Made by a program: the position numbers and the translations under genes
Notes under the pieces: generated by a model
What the model was told of the DNA's origin: nothing
Seen by the model: only the letters and a program-made list of their open reading frames with translations
The model's database searches: none
Shown here: positions 34,515-46,443 of the stretch, piece by piece
Numbering within the stretch: the first letter of the stretch is position 1
Layout of the letters: each line of letters opens with the position of its first letter
DNA from: Enterobacter cancerogenus
GTDB taxonomy: Bacteria > Pseudomonadota > Gammaproteobacteria > Enterobacterales > Enterobacteriaceae
Direction of reading: 5' to 3'
Assembly (NCBI GenBank): GCA_000773965.1
Contig: JRUP01000038.1
Coordinates: forward strand, 47,390 to 111,389
Length of the DNA: 64,000 bases

Positions 34515-34546
34515 AAAAAATGCCAACCCAATGGGCTGGCATTTCG
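34515..34546 (-). terminator. Terminator of the atp operon
   Basis: On the minus strand AAATGCCAGCCCA is followed by the near-perfect complement TGGGTTGGCA and a run of eight Ts. It lies about 20 bp past the atpC stop. Confidence 0.92.
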
Positions 34547-34563
34547 TGACGCATAAAGCCTGA

Positions 34564-34983
34564 TTACATCGCTTTCTTGGTCAGCTCGATTACACGCAGT
34601 TTCGCGATAGCTTTCGCCAGCTCTGCAGAGGCCTGAGCATAGTCCACGTCACCGTGGCTGCTGTTCATGTGCTCTTCTGCTTTGCGTTTCGCTTCCAGCG
34701 CGCGCGCTTCGTCAAGGTCTTCACCGCGAATTGCAGTGTCGGCCAGAACGGTAGTGCTACCCGGCTGTACTTCCAGCACGCCGCCAGAGAGGTAGATATA
34801 CTCCTCTTCGCCGTGCTGTTTCACGATGCGAATCATACCAGGCTTGATGGCTGTCAGCAGCGGGGCGTGGCCAGGGTAAATACCCAGCTCACCTTCGCTA
34901 CCTGACACCTGGATGCGCTCAACCAGACCGGAGAACATTTGTTGCTCCGCGCTGACAACGTCCAGATGATAAGTCATAGCCAT
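34564..34983 (-). CDS. atpC: ATP synthase F1 epsilon subunit
   Basis: A 139-residue subunit of the F1 central stalk. The N-terminal beta-sandwich starts [19 protein letters not shown] and contains [19 protein letters not shown]; a C-terminal two-helix domain inhibits ATP hydrolysis. It is last in the operon, 24 bp after atpD. Confidence 0.98.
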   Translation of the reverse strand: MAMTYHLDVVSAEQQMFSGLVERIQVSGSEGELGIYPGHAPLLTAIKPGMIRIVKQHGEEEYIYLSGGVLEVQPGSTTVLADTAIRGEDLDEARALEAKRKAEEHMNSSHGDVDYAQASAELAKAIAKLRVIELTKKAM

Positions 34984-35007
34984 ACTATTCCTCCTGGGAA
35001 ACCGTTA

Positions 35008-36468
<1,461 letters not shown>

Positions 36469-37335
36469 TTAAACCGCGGAGGCTCCCGAGACGATCTCGG
36501 TAAGTTCCTGGGTGATGCTGGCCTGACGAGCTTTGTTGTAAACCAACTGCAGCTCTTTGATCAGGTTTCCGCCGTTATCGGTTGCAGCTTTCATTGCCAC
36601 CATACGTGCAGCCTGCTCACTGGCCAGGTTTTCCACCACACCCTGATAAACCTGCGATTCGACATAACGGCGCAGCAGAGTATCCAGCAGCGCTTTCGGA
36701 TCGGGTTCGTACAGGTAATCCCAGGTCTTCGCCTTCATCTCTTCTTCACCTTCCGCTGGCGGTAACGGCAGCAGTTGGGTAATGGTCGGAGTCTGAGACA
36801 TGGTGTTATTAAACTTGTTGCTGACGATATACAGCTTGTCGATGCGACCTTCATCATAGGCCTGCAACATCACTTTTACCGGGCCGATAAGATCAGACAG
36901 TGCAGGCTTGTCGCCCATACCAGTGACCTGTGCCACGATGTTGCCACCGACAGAGCCGAAGAATGAATTGCCTTTTGAACCAATAACGGCCAGATCGCTC
37001 TGTACACCTTTATCAGCCCAGCCCTTCATATCTGCCAGCAATTTTTTGAACAGGTTAATGTTCAAACCACCACAAAGCCCGCGGTCAGTCGAAACGACCA
37101 GGTAGCCGACGCGCTTAACGTCACGCTCATCCAGGTAAGGGTGCTTGTATTCCAGATTACCGAGAGCAAGGTGACCAATCACTTTGCGCATGGTATCTGC
37201 ATACGGACGGCTGGCCGCCATGCGTTCCTGCGTTTTACGCATTTTGGAGGCGGCGACCATTTCCATCGCTTTGGTGATCTTCTGCGTATTTTTTACGCTT
37301 CCAATCTTGGTACGTATTTCTTTTGCACCGGCCAT
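36469..37335 (-). CDS. atpG: ATP synthase F1 gamma subunit
   Basis: A 288-residue central-stalk subunit. Its two long terminal helices ([20 protein letters not shown] and the C-terminal [20 protein letters not shown]) form the coiled-coil rotor shaft. The middle Rossmann-like domain includes [10 protein letters not shown]. The length is typical. It lies between atpA and atpD. Confidence 0.98.
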   Translation of the reverse strand: MAGAKEIRTKIGSVKNTQKITKAMEMVAASKMRKTQERMAASRPYADTMRKVIGHLALGNLEYKHPYLDERDVKRVGYLVVSTDRGLCGGLNINLFKKLLADMKGWADKGVQSDLAVIGSKGNSFFGSVGGNIVAQVTGMGDKPALSDLIGPVKVMLQAYDEGRIDKLYIVSNKFNNTMSQTPTITQLLPLPPAEGEEEMKAKTWDYLYEPDPKALLDTLLRRYVESQVYQGVVENLASEQAARMVAMKAATDNGGNLIKELQLVYNKARQASITQELTEIVSGASAV

Positions 37336-37387
37336 TAGCTTCTCCTCAAAGCCTTGCGGCCTGCCTTTTCAGACAAGCCGCCAGACA

Positions 37388-38929
37388 TTACCAGGACTGG
37401 GTTGCTTTAAACGTTTCGAGGAGGCCTTTCAGCTTCGCTTCGATGTCGTTGTTAAAGTTGCCCGCTTGGTTGATTTCAGCCATCAGCTCAGCATGGTCGC
37501 GATCCGCGAACGCCAGCAGAGCGGCTTCGAAGCTACCGATTTTCGCCAGTTCAACGTCGTTCAGGAAGCCGCGCTCAGCAGCAAACAGCACCAGACCCTG
37601 TTGCGCGACAGACATCGGCGCATACTGTTTCTGTTTCAGCAGTTCGGTCACTTTCTGACCGTGGCTCAGCTGTTTACGCGTTGCATCGTCCAGATCGGAT
37701 GCGAACTGAGAGAACGCAGCCAGTTCACGATACTGTGCCAGAGCGGTACGGATACCACCGGACAGTTTCTTGATGATCTTGGTCTGTGCAGCACCACCAA
37801 CACGGGATACAGAGATACCCGGGTTAACGGCTGGACGAATACCGGAGTTGAACAGGTTCGATTCCAGGAAGATCTGACCATCAGTAATCGAGATTACGTT
37901 GGTCGGAACGAACGCAGAGACGTCACCCGCCTGAGTTTCGATGATTGGCAGCGCGGTCAGAGAACCGGTCTGGCCTTTCACAGCACCGTTAGTGAAACGC
38001 TCAACGTAGTCAGCGCTTACGCGTGATGCACGCTCCAGCAGACGAGAGTGGAGATAGAACACGTCGCCTGGGAATGCTTCACGACCTGGTGGACGGCGCA
38101 GCAGCAGTGAAATCTGACGGTAAGCAACAGCCTGCTTAGACAGGTCATCGTACACGATCAGGGCATCTTCACCGCGGTCACGGAAGTACTCACCCATTGC
38201 GCAACCGGCGTATGGCGCCAGGTATTGCAGTGCAGCGGATTCAGAAGCAGAAGCCACAACGACGATGGTGTTAGCCAACGCGCCGTGTTCTTCCAGCTTA
38301 CGTACCACGTTAGAAATGGTTGACGCTTTCTGGCCAATCGCAACGTAGACACACTTGATGCCTGAATCGCGCTGGTTGATGATGGCGTCGATTGCCATTG
38401 CGGTTTTACCGGTCTGACGGTCACCGATGATCAGCTCACGCTGGCCACGGCCGATTGGAATCATCGCATCGACAGATTTGTAACCGGTCTGAACAGGCTG
38501 GTCTACTGACTGACGGTCGATAACGCCCGGTGCAATCACTTCAACCGGCGAGAAGCCGTCGTTGTCGATTGCGCCTTTACCGTCGATCGGTGCACCCAGG
38601 GTGTTCACCACACGGCCCAGCAGGCCACGGCCAACTGGAACTTCAAGAATACGGCCAGTACATTTAACCTTCATGCCTTCGGCGAGGTCAGCGTACGGGC
38701 CCATCACTACTGCACCAACCGAGTCACGCTCGAGGTTCAGTGCGATAGCGTAACGGTTGCCCGGCAGGGCAATCATCTCACCCTGCATCACATCGGCCAG
38801 GCCGTGTACGCGGATGATACCGTCACTTACAGAAACAATAGTACCTTCGTTGTGAGCTTCGCTCACCACATTGAACTGAGCAATGCGCTGCTTGATCAGT
38901 TCGCTGATTTCGGTGGAATTCAGTTGCAT
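37388..38929 (-). CDS. atpA: ATP synthase F1 alpha subunit
   Basis: A 513-residue non-catalytic nucleotide-binding subunit. P-loop is GDRQTGKT (169-176), the arginine-finger region is [10 protein letters not shown], and [16 protein letters not shown] is Walker B-like. Equal in length to E. coli AtpA. Confidence 0.99.
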   Translation of the reverse strand: MQLNSTEISELIKQRIAQFNVVSEAHNEGTIVSVSDGIIRVHGLADVMQGEMIALPGNRYAIALNLERDSVGAVVMGPYADLAEGMKVKCTGRILEVPVGRGLLGRVVNTLGAPIDGKGAIDNDGFSPVEVIAPGVIDRQSVDQPVQTGYKSVDAMIPIGRGQRELIIGDRQTGKTAMAIDAIINQRDSGIKCVYVAIGQKASTISNVVRKLEEHGALANTIVVVASASESAALQYLAPYAGCAMGEYFRDRGEDALIVYDDLSKQAVAYRQISLLLRRPPGREAFPGDVFYLHSRLLERASRVSADYVERFTNGAVKGQTGSLTALPIIETQAGDVSAFVPTNVISITDGQIFLESNLFNSGIRPAVNPGISVSRVGGAAQTKIIKKLSGGIRTALAQYRELAAFSQFASDLDDATRKQLSHGQKVTELLKQKQYAPMSVAQQGLVLFAAERGFLNDVELAKIGSFEAALLAFADRDHAELMAEINQAGNFNNDIEAKLKGLLETFKATQSW

Positions 38930-38943
38930 ATGCTCCAGTCCCC

Positions 38944-39477
38944 TTAAGACTGCAAGACGTCTGCCAGACGATCAAGACGGCCGCGTACGCTACCATCAAT
39001 GACCAGGTCACCCGCACGGATAACCACACCTGCCATTACAGACTTGTCAATTTTGCAATTCAGCTTAACTTTGCGTGACAGACGTTTTTCCATCGCGGCG
39101 CTGATTTTACTCAGCTGGCTGTCACTCAGGGTACTGGCAGAAATCACATCCACTTCGGCGGTCGCTTCATAAGCGTCACGCAGTTGGATGTACTGTTCCA
39201 GTACCGCTGGAAGTGCTGTCAAACGTCCGTTTTCCGCCATTACCTTAATCAGGTTCTGAGCGGGTTCATCAAGTTGATCGCCACATACCGCGTTGAAAGA
39301 AGCAGACAAAGCTTCCGGCGCGAGCGCACCGGAAAGAAGATCTGCCATCTGTTCGTTGCGAGCCACTTCAGCGGCAAACGCCAGCATGGTCTGCCAACGA
39401 TCGATACTTTGATGCTCAACAGCAAAGTCAAAAGCTGCTTTGGCGTAGGGGCGAGCTACAGTAATCAGATCAGACAT
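38944..39477 (-). CDS. atpH: ATP synthase F1 delta subunit
   Basis: A 177-residue peripheral-stalk subunit connecting F1 to the b dimer. The N-terminal helical bundle ([18 protein letters not shown]) and C-terminal segment with [24 protein letters not shown] are the family signature. It follows atpF by 14 bp. Confidence 0.98.
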   Translation of the reverse strand: MSDLITVARPYAKAAFDFAVEHQSIDRWQTMLAFAAEVARNEQMADLLSGALAPEALSASFNAVCGDQLDEPAQNLIKVMAENGRLTALPAVLEQYIQLRDAYEATAEVDVISASTLSDSQLSKISAAMEKRLSRKVKLNCKIDKSVMAGVVIRAGDLVIDGSVRGRLDRLADVLQS

Positions 39478-39491
39478 CAGCCCCTCCCTCC

Positions 39492-39962
39492 TTACAGTTC
39501 AGCGACCAGTTTATCAACGATGTCGCTGTTAGCAGCTTCATCCACGGAACGTTCGATGATTTTCTCGGCGCCAGCTAATGCCAGCAACGCGACTTGCTTA
39601 CGCAGCTCTTCACGGGCACGTGAACGCTCGGCTTCGATTTCTGCCTGCGCTTGTGCCACGATGCGGTTACGTTCAGTCTCAGCTTCGGTTTTCGCTTCGT
39701 CCAGAATCTGGGCACGGCGTTTGTTCGCCTGCTCGATAATGACCTGAGCGTCTTCTTTCGCTTTTTTCAGCTGGTCGGTCGCATTGGCCTGCGCGAGATC
39801 TAAATCTTTCTTCGCGCGCTCAGCAGAAGCAAGGCCATCAGCAATTTCTTTCTGACGCTTCTCGATGGCAGCCATGATCGGCGGCCATACGTACTTCATG
39901 CAGAACGCGACAAACAGAATGAACGCGATGGCCTGGCCGAGGATTGTTGCATTAATGTTCAC
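39492..39962 (-). CDS. atpF: ATP synthase Fo subunit b
   Basis: A 156-residue protein with one N-terminal membrane helix (about 5-25, [20 protein letters not shown]) followed by a long charged coiled coil that forms the peripheral stalk as a dimer. Length equals E. coli AtpF. Confidence 0.98.
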   Translation of the reverse strand: MNINATILGQAIAFILFVAFCMKYVWPPIMAAIEKRQKEIADGLASAERAKKDLDLAQANATDQLKKAKEDAQVIIEQANKRRAQILDEAKTEAETERNRIVAQAQAEIEAERSRAREELRKQVALLALAGAEKIIERSVDEAANSDIVDKLVAEL

Positions 39963-39986
39963 AGCACAATGCCTCTTATTAAGTTA

Positions 39987-40336
<350 letters not shown>

Positions 40337-40359
40337 AGCTTAGTGTTGAGATAAAAAAA

Positions 40360-41567
<1,208 letters not shown>

Positions 41568-42242
41568 GGCGTTGAACTCTCCTGCCCCGAACGGGGTATG
41601 TCGCGTGTCGTATAAGACTGCCTTTACTCATTTGAGTCAAGCAGCAAAAGCCGTGCAAATTATACGGGCGCCACCTGCGATTTCAATCGGTAAGTAGCGA
41701 AAAGGTGAACAATTATTTAAATTTCTTTCTGGAGGGCTATTTTTCAAAACATCATCTTCCACTATGACTCAGCTAAATCGCTGAAATTGCCTTGTTGGCT
41801 TGCTTTTAAAGCGTGCTTCAGATCACATTATAGGCAATAGGCTGGCGAATGAATTTGTTTTAAGCATGAATTTTAAGATTTCAAAAGTGATGAAAGCTGT
41901 TTTTTATCATAACGATAGAATTATCCATCCGACATCAGGTCATGATTTTCGATAAAAACACTCTATTGACATCGTACATCGCAATAAAAACGTAAAACTG
42001 ATATTACGCACGCCGATTTATTGCAGAGTTATATTTTCTGACGTGACTATTTGCGCAGGTAAATACAGCCAATAAAGTGATCTAACTGATAATGAAATGT
42101 GAAATGTTCGTTAAATGTAACAGAGCTTTTCGGATAATTTCCGTGGCGCTTGTTAACCGTCTCACCCTGCCCTGCCGAATAAAAGCTTTTGACTAAAAGT
42201 GTTCAACTGCTGTTTTTTTATTCAGGACGTTTTCACTGACTA
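41568..42242. other. AT-rich atpI-rsmG intergenic region
   Basis: A 713-bp gap (41568-42280) separates rsmG from atpI, and this entry covers its part left of the rsmG hairpin. The right end (about 41640-41690) contains the atp promoter. The middle 41700-42200 is unusually AT-rich, with many A and T tracts and no ORF that looks coding on either strand. E. coli has a long gap at the same place. I see no tRNA or known small-RNA signature. Confidence 0.6.
41659..41686 (-). promoter_or_regulatory. atp operon promoter
   Basis: On the minus strand TTGAAA (41681-41686), a 16-bp spacer and a perfect TATAAT (41659-41664). The start of transcription would be about 85 bp upstream of the atpI ATG. Confidence 0.78.
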
Positions 42243-42276
42243 AAGGTGCGGTTGGCGTTAAATCCGCACCTTCTTT
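42243..42276. terminator. Hairpin terminator after rsmG
   Basis: AAGGTGCGG (42243-42251) pairs with CCGCACCTT (42264-42272) around a 12-nt loop, directly beyond the rsmG stop codon. On + it is followed by CTTTAT. Confidence 0.7.
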
Positions 42277-42280
42277 ATGG

Positions 42281-42898
42281 CTATTGGCGAGACAGCACCA
42301 CTAAATGACGCTCACCATCCAGTTCTGGCACATGCAGTGACTCAATCTTCTCTACCACAAAGCCTGCAGGTAAGGCTGTAATTTCATCATCCGGACGCAC
42401 ACCTTTGAGCGCATAGAAGCGACCGGAGGTGCCAGGCAGATGGTGACACCAGTTCAGCATGTCTTCCAGCGAGGCAAAGGCACGGCTGATAACACCATCA
42501 AACGGCGGCTCTGCGGGGAACTCTTCCACACGGCTCTGCACAGGAGTGATGTTAGTTAGCCCTAACTCATGTTGTACCTGACGCAGGAAACGGATGCGTT
42601 TTCCCAGGCTATCCAGCAGCGTAAAATGCGCCTGCGGACGGACAATGGCTAACGGAATCCCTGGCAGACCCGGCCCGGTGCCCACATCAATAAAGCGCTC
42701 GCCTTGTAAATGCGGTTCGACGACCACGCTGTCGAGAATATGGCGCACCAGCATCTGCTGCGGATCGCGCACCGATGTCAGGTTGTAGGCTTTGTTCCAC
42801 TTATGCAGCAATTCTACATAGCCGACGAGCTGCTGTTTTTGTTGATCGGTAAGGGAAATATTTGCCGCATTGAGCAGCTGGGAGAGTTTGTTAATCAC
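42281..42898 (-). CDS. rsmG: 16S rRNA (guanine527-N7)-methyltransferase RsmG
   Basis: A 205-residue SAM-dependent methyltransferase (formerly GidB) acting on G527 of 16S rRNA. SAM-binding motif I is [17 protein letters not shown] (about 69-85), followed by [12 protein letters not shown] and VISRAFASL. It is downstream of mnmG by 47 bp, as in E. coli. Confidence 0.98.
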   Translation of the reverse strand: MINKLSQLLNAANISLTDQQKQQLVGYVELLHKWNKAYNLTSVRDPQQMLVRHILDSVVVEPHLQGERFIDVGTGPGLPGIPLAIVRPQAHFTLLDSLGKRIRFLRQVQHELGLTNITPVQSRVEEFPAEPPFDGVISRAFASLEDMLNWCHHLPGTSGRFYALKGVRPDDEITALPAGFVVEKIESLHVPELDGERHLVVLSRQ

Positions 42899-42945
42899 AA
42901 GGAACGTTCCATAAACGGGGGCGAGTGACCTCGCCCCGTGGTCGA

Positions 42946-44835
42946 TCAGGCACTTTTACGCAGCAGGCCCTGTTTTTTCAGGTAAATCAGCAGAATGGAG
43001 ATGGCTGCTGGGGTGATGCCTGAAATACGCGAGGCCTGCCCAATGGAGGTAGGTTTATGATCGTTGAGTTTGGCGATCACTTCATTCGACAAGCCATTAA
43101 CCTGACGATAGTCGAGCTCAACAGGCAACAAAGTGTTTTCATTGCGCAACTGGCGATCAATCTCTTCCTGCTGACGCGCAATGTACCCTTCGTACTTAAC
43201 CTGAATTTCAACCTGCTCTGCGGCCTGCACATCTTCCAGCGCAGGGCCATAGCTTGGCAGTGTCATCAGCAACTCGTAGCTCATCTCCGGACGACGCAGC
43301 AGATCTTCACCACTGGCTTCTTTGGTCAGCGGTGCACTGATCACGGTGTTCACTTCATCCACATTTGCAGATTTCGGGTGAACCCACAGATCGCGCAAAC
43401 GCTGGCGTTCCAGTTCAATGGTTTCCAACTTCTGATTGTAACGCGCCCAGCGAGCATCATCGACTAAGCCCAGTTCGCGGCCGGCTTCGGTCAAACGCAG
43501 ATCGGCGTTGTCTTCGCGCAGCATCAAACGATATTCCGCACGCGAGGTAAACATACGGTACGGTTCTTTGGTGCCGAGGGTGCAGAGATCGTCAACCAGT
43601 ACACCAAGATAAGCCTGATCGCGACGTGGCGCCCAGCCTTCTTTGTCTGCTGAAGCTCGTGCAGCGTTCAAACCGGCCAACAGACCTTGCGCCGCGGCTT
43701 CTTCATAACCAGTGGTGCCGTTGATCTGACCGGCAAAGAACAGGCCGTGGATAAATTTGCTTTCCAGCGTCGGCTTCAGATCGCGCGGATCGAAGAAATC
43801 GTATTCGATGGCATAGCCTGGGCGCACAATCTTCGCGTTCTCCAGACCTTTCATCGAACGGACGATCTGCATCTGTACATCAAACGGCAAGCTGGTGGAG
43901 ATACCGTTCGGGTAGATCTCGTTGCTGGTCAGCCCTTCCGGTTCCAGGAAGATCTGATGCGCATTACGATCGGCAAAGCGCATCACTTTGTCTTCGATCG
44001 ATGGGCAGTAACGTGGTCCGATCCCTTCGATGATCCCGGCATACATCGGGCTGCGATCGAGGTTATTGCGGATCACATCGTGTGTTTGTTCGTTGGTGTA
44101 AGTGATCCAGCACGGTACTTGTTGCGGGTGCTGAGAAACATTGCCCATAAACGAGAACACCGGCATTGGCGTATCGCCATGCTGCGGTGTCAGCACCGAA
44201 AAATCGATGGTGCGTGCGTCAATACGTGGCGGCGTACCGGTTTTCAGACGATTTACACGCAGCGGCAAAGCACGCAGGCGTTTCGCCAGTGGAATGGATG
44301 GCGGATCACCAGCACGGCCACCGCTGTAGTTATCCAGACCAATATGAATTTTGCCGTCGAGGAATGTCCCGACTGTCAGCACCACACTTTTGGCACGGAA
44401 TTTCAGGCCCATCTGCGTGACAGCACCGACGACGCGATCGTTCTCCACAATCAGATCGTCAACGGCCTGCTGGAAGATCATCAGGTTCGGCTGGTTTTCC
44501 AACGCAGTGCGTACCGCCTGGCGATAGAGCACGCGGTCGGCTTGCGCACGCGTTGCCCGCACAGCAGGACCTTTGCTCGCGTTTAGTATCCTAAACTGAA
44601 TGCCGGCCTGGTCAATTGCCGTTGCCATCAAACCGCCTAAGGCATCCACTTCCTTCACCAGGTGTCCTTTCCCAATGCCACCGATAGCCGGGTTGCAGGA
44701 CATTTGTCCAAGCGTATCAATGTTATGGGTGAGTAACAGCGTTTGCTGACCCATTCGGGCAGCGGCCATCGCGGCTTCTGTGCCCGCATGACCACCACCG
44801 ATTACGATGACGTCAAAAGGATCTGGATAAAACAT
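42946..44835 (-). CDS. mnmG: tRNA uridine 5-carboxymethylaminomethyl modification enzyme MnmG
   Basis: A 629-residue FAD- and NADH-dependent enzyme, working with MnmE. FAD-binding [10 protein letters not shown] starts at residue 13. The signature [22 protein letters not shown] and two catalytic cysteine regions are present, with a helical C-terminal domain that binds MnmE. Formerly gidA. Transcription runs away from oriC, whose left edge is about 100 bp upstream of the start. Confidence 0.99.
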   Translation of the reverse strand: MFYPDPFDVIVIGGGHAGTEAAMAAARMGQQTLLLTHNIDTLGQMSCNPAIGGIGKGHLVKEVDALGGLMATAIDQAGIQFRILNASKGPAVRATRAQADRVLYRQAVRTALENQPNLMIFQQAVDDLIVENDRVVGAVTQMGLKFRAKSVVLTVGTFLDGKIHIGLDNYSGGRAGDPPSIPLAKRLRALPLRVNRLKTGTPPRIDARTIDFSVLTPQHGDTPMPVFSFMGNVSQHPQQVPCWITYTNEQTHDVIRNNLDRSPMYAGIIEGIGPRYCPSIEDKVMRFADRNAHQIFLEPEGLTSNEIYPNGISTSLPFDVQMQIVRSMKGLENAKIVRPGYAIEYDFFDPRDLKPTLESKFIHGLFFAGQINGTTGYEEAAAQGLLAGLNAARASADKEGWAPRRDQAYLGVLVDDLCTLGTKEPYRMFTSRAEYRLMLREDNADLRLTEAGRELGLVDDARWARYNQKLETIELERQRLRDLWVHPKSANVDEVNTVISAPLTKEASGEDLLRRPEMSYELLMTLPSYGPALEDVQAAEQVEIQVKYEGYIARQQEEIDRQLRNENTLLPVELDYRQVNGLSNEVIAKLNDHKPTSIGQASRISGITPAAISILLIYLKKQGLLRKSA

Positions 44836-44931
44836 GAAGTGGGTCCTCGTTAATGTTCGGACAGGGATCGTTGCCCTGGGCGGTGGATTCTACTGAAATT
44901 CTGTCGACTGCGAAAGCCGCGGGATCCTGCG

Positions 44932-45191
44932 GTTTAAAAGAAAGGATCTTTATTCTTTTATATGATCTCTCTGTTAGATCTCTTATTAGGATCGCCAGGG
45001 TCTGTTGATAACCCGGAAAAGCAATGTATTAACAGAGCATTAGAGAGGATCGCTTGCTGTGAATGATCGGTGATCCTGATCCGTATAAGCTGGGATCTAA
45101 ATGGCGACTTATGCACAGATGAAAAAAGCAGCACGGGTTATTATTGGGATAACTACCGGTTATACGCAAGATTAAGGCTATGTTATCCACA
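44932..45191. other. oriC: Chromosomal replication origin oriC
   Basis: The mnmG-mioC gap aligns along its length with E. coli oriC. Three contiguous 13-mers form the AT-rich unwinding element: L 44945-44957, M 44964-44976 and R 44977-44989, all beginning GATCT. DnaA boxes are R1 TGTTGATAA (45003-45011), R2 TTATGCACA (45109-45117), R3 TTGGGATAA (45144-45152) and R4 TTATCCACA (45183-45191). There are ten GATC sites for Dam/SeqA, and the conserved stretch TGAATGATCGGTGATCCTG is intact. R1 differs from the usual strong box TGTGGATAA at one base. No DnaA titration locus lies nearby. Confidence 0.97.
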
Positions 45192-45276
45192 GATAACGGC
45201 GTAAAAAAAACAATAAAATAGCGAAATAAACTGGGGATCGTTCACTTTTCCCGATCCCCAACCGGCAAAGATCGTC

Positions 45277-45717
45277 TTAAATCTGCGTTTTCCAGGTCTC
45301 GACCCACACTTCAGCCGGATCTTCAGGAATCTCATGTTCGAGAACGTCGATCTCCAGGCGATCGCCAATGCGCTTGGCGCCTAACTGGTTGAGTTGATCT
45401 TCCAGCAGCTTAATCGCCCCGCAGAAAAGGTCATATTCATGGTTGCCGATACCGACTGCGCCATAACGTACCGCGGAAAGGTCCGGCTGCGTCTCCTGCA
45501 AGGCTTCATATAAAGGAAGCAGGTTGTCTGGCAGTTCGCCCGCACCGTGCGTGGAAGTCACAATCAGCCAAATTCCTTCCTGCGGCAGCTCGTCCAGCTC
45601 TGGACCGTGCAGCACCTCTGTTGAAAAGCCCGCTTCCTGCAGTTTTGCTTCAAGATGTTCGGCGACGTATTCGGCGCTGCCAAGGGTACTGCCACTGATT
45701 AAGGTAATATCGGCCAT
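45277..45717 (-). CDS. mioC: Flavodoxin MioC
   Basis: A 146-residue FMN-binding flavodoxin. The phosphate-binding loop is SGSTLGSAEYVAEHL (about 8-22), with STHGAGELPDNL and YGAVGIGNHEYD contacting FMN. The E. coli protein supports biotin synthase activity. The ATG at 45717 (MADITLISGS) is favoured over a longer in-frame start. Transcription proceeds toward oriC and may influence initiation, as in E. coli. Confidence 0.96.
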   Translation of the reverse strand: MADITLISGSTLGSAEYVAEHLEAKLQEAGFSTEVLHGPELDELPQEGIWLIVTSTHGAGELPDNLLPLYEALQETQPDLSAVRYGAVGIGNHEYDLFCGAIKLLEDQLNQLGAKRIGDRLEIDVLEHEIPEDPAEVWVETWKTQI

Positions 45718-45774
45718 GATCTTCTCCCGCACTAAAGGCGAGCATTGTACGCTGTGATCAAGCCGTGATCCACC

Positions 45775-45783
45775 TGTGGAAAA
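45775..45783 (-). promoter_or_regulatory. Probable DnaA box in the mioC promoter
   Basis: TGTGGAAAA (one mismatch to TGTGGATAA) lies about 60 bp upstream of the mioC ATG, where E. coli has a DnaA box that represses mioC. Confidence 0.5.
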
Positions 45784-45871
45784 CAGGGTTAATAACAGAA
45801 AGCATCAGGCGACAAGGCGCATCACGCAAGTGATCCGCCTGGGAAAAGGTTGTGCACAGGAAAGAGGGGAA

Positions 45872-46333
45872 TTATGGCTTGATGGTGCGCATGATCGGGT
45901 TTTGCAACGAGATCAGGGTTTCGGTGGACTGGATTTCATCAATGGTCTGGATCTTGTTGATCAACACCTGCTGTAGCGCATCGATGGAGCGACACATCAC
46001 TTTAATAAAGATGCTGTAGTGGCCGGTGGTGTACCAGGCTTCCACCACTTCATCCAGCGCCTCCAGCTTGCTGAGGGCTGCGGGATAATCGCGCGCGCTT
46101 TTCAGAATGATGCCGATAAAGCAGCACACATCAAAGCCCAGCTGACGCGGGTCGATTTCCACGCGGGTGCCCAGAATGATGCCCGCCTGGCGCATTTTTT
46201 CCACGCGTACGTGAATGGTGCCGGGGCTGACGTTGAACTGTTTGGCGAGCTCGGCATACGCCGTACGCGCGTTTTCCAGCAGCGCATTAAGAATGCCGCG
46301 ATCAAGGTTATCCAGTTGCAGTTGTTCCGCCAT
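45872..46333 (-). CDS. asnC: Transcriptional regulator AsnC (Lrp family)
   Basis: A 153-residue feast/famine regulator. The N-terminal helix-turn-helix (about 20-52, TAYAELAKQFNVSPGTIHVRVEKM) and C-terminal RAM ligand domain ending ISLQNPIMRTIKP are almost identical to E. coli AsnC. In E. coli it activates the divergent asnA when asparagine is low. Here asnA is absent and an ovoA gene lies upstream on the same strand, so its remaining targets would be itself, mioC and mnmG. Start 46333 gives the best RBS spacing; the preceding ATG (46336) is also possible. Confidence 0.95.
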   Translation of the reverse strand: MAEQLQLDNLDRGILNALLENARTAYAELAKQFNVSPGTIHVRVEKMRQAGIILGTRVEIDPRQLGFDVCCFIGIILKSARDYPAALSKLEALDEVVEAWYTTGHYSIFIKVMCRSIDALQQVLINKIQTIDEIQSTETLISLQNPIMRTIKP

Positions 46334-46403
46334 CATCCATCCTCTTTGAGTTCTTCTTCTATGAACAGTGGAGAATGTGCAGCAAATTAGCAGTGCAGGC
46401 AAG

Positions 46404-46443
46404 GTGCAGACCGCGTGCGAGCCGCAGTCTGCACGCTTTTTTT
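46404..46443 (+). terminator. Orphan + strand terminator at the ovoA 3' end
   Basis: GTGCAGAC (46404-46411) pairs with GTCTGCAC (46427-46434). An inner TGCG/CGCA stem is present, and a run of seven Ts follows on the + strand. The T run overlaps the ovoA stop codon. No + strand gene precedes it: asnC and ovoA both run on minus. Confidence 0.8.

Noticed and set aside
41700-42240. AT-rich region as a foreign island or small RNA locus
   Set aside because: A long gap is normal at this place in enterobacteria and neither coding frames nor a terminator-bounded RNA were seen.
43687-44586. A 299-codon open frame on the + strand
   Set aside because: It lies entirely antisense to mnmG, which is unmistakable, and its translation resembles no family; it is a byproduct of codon bias.
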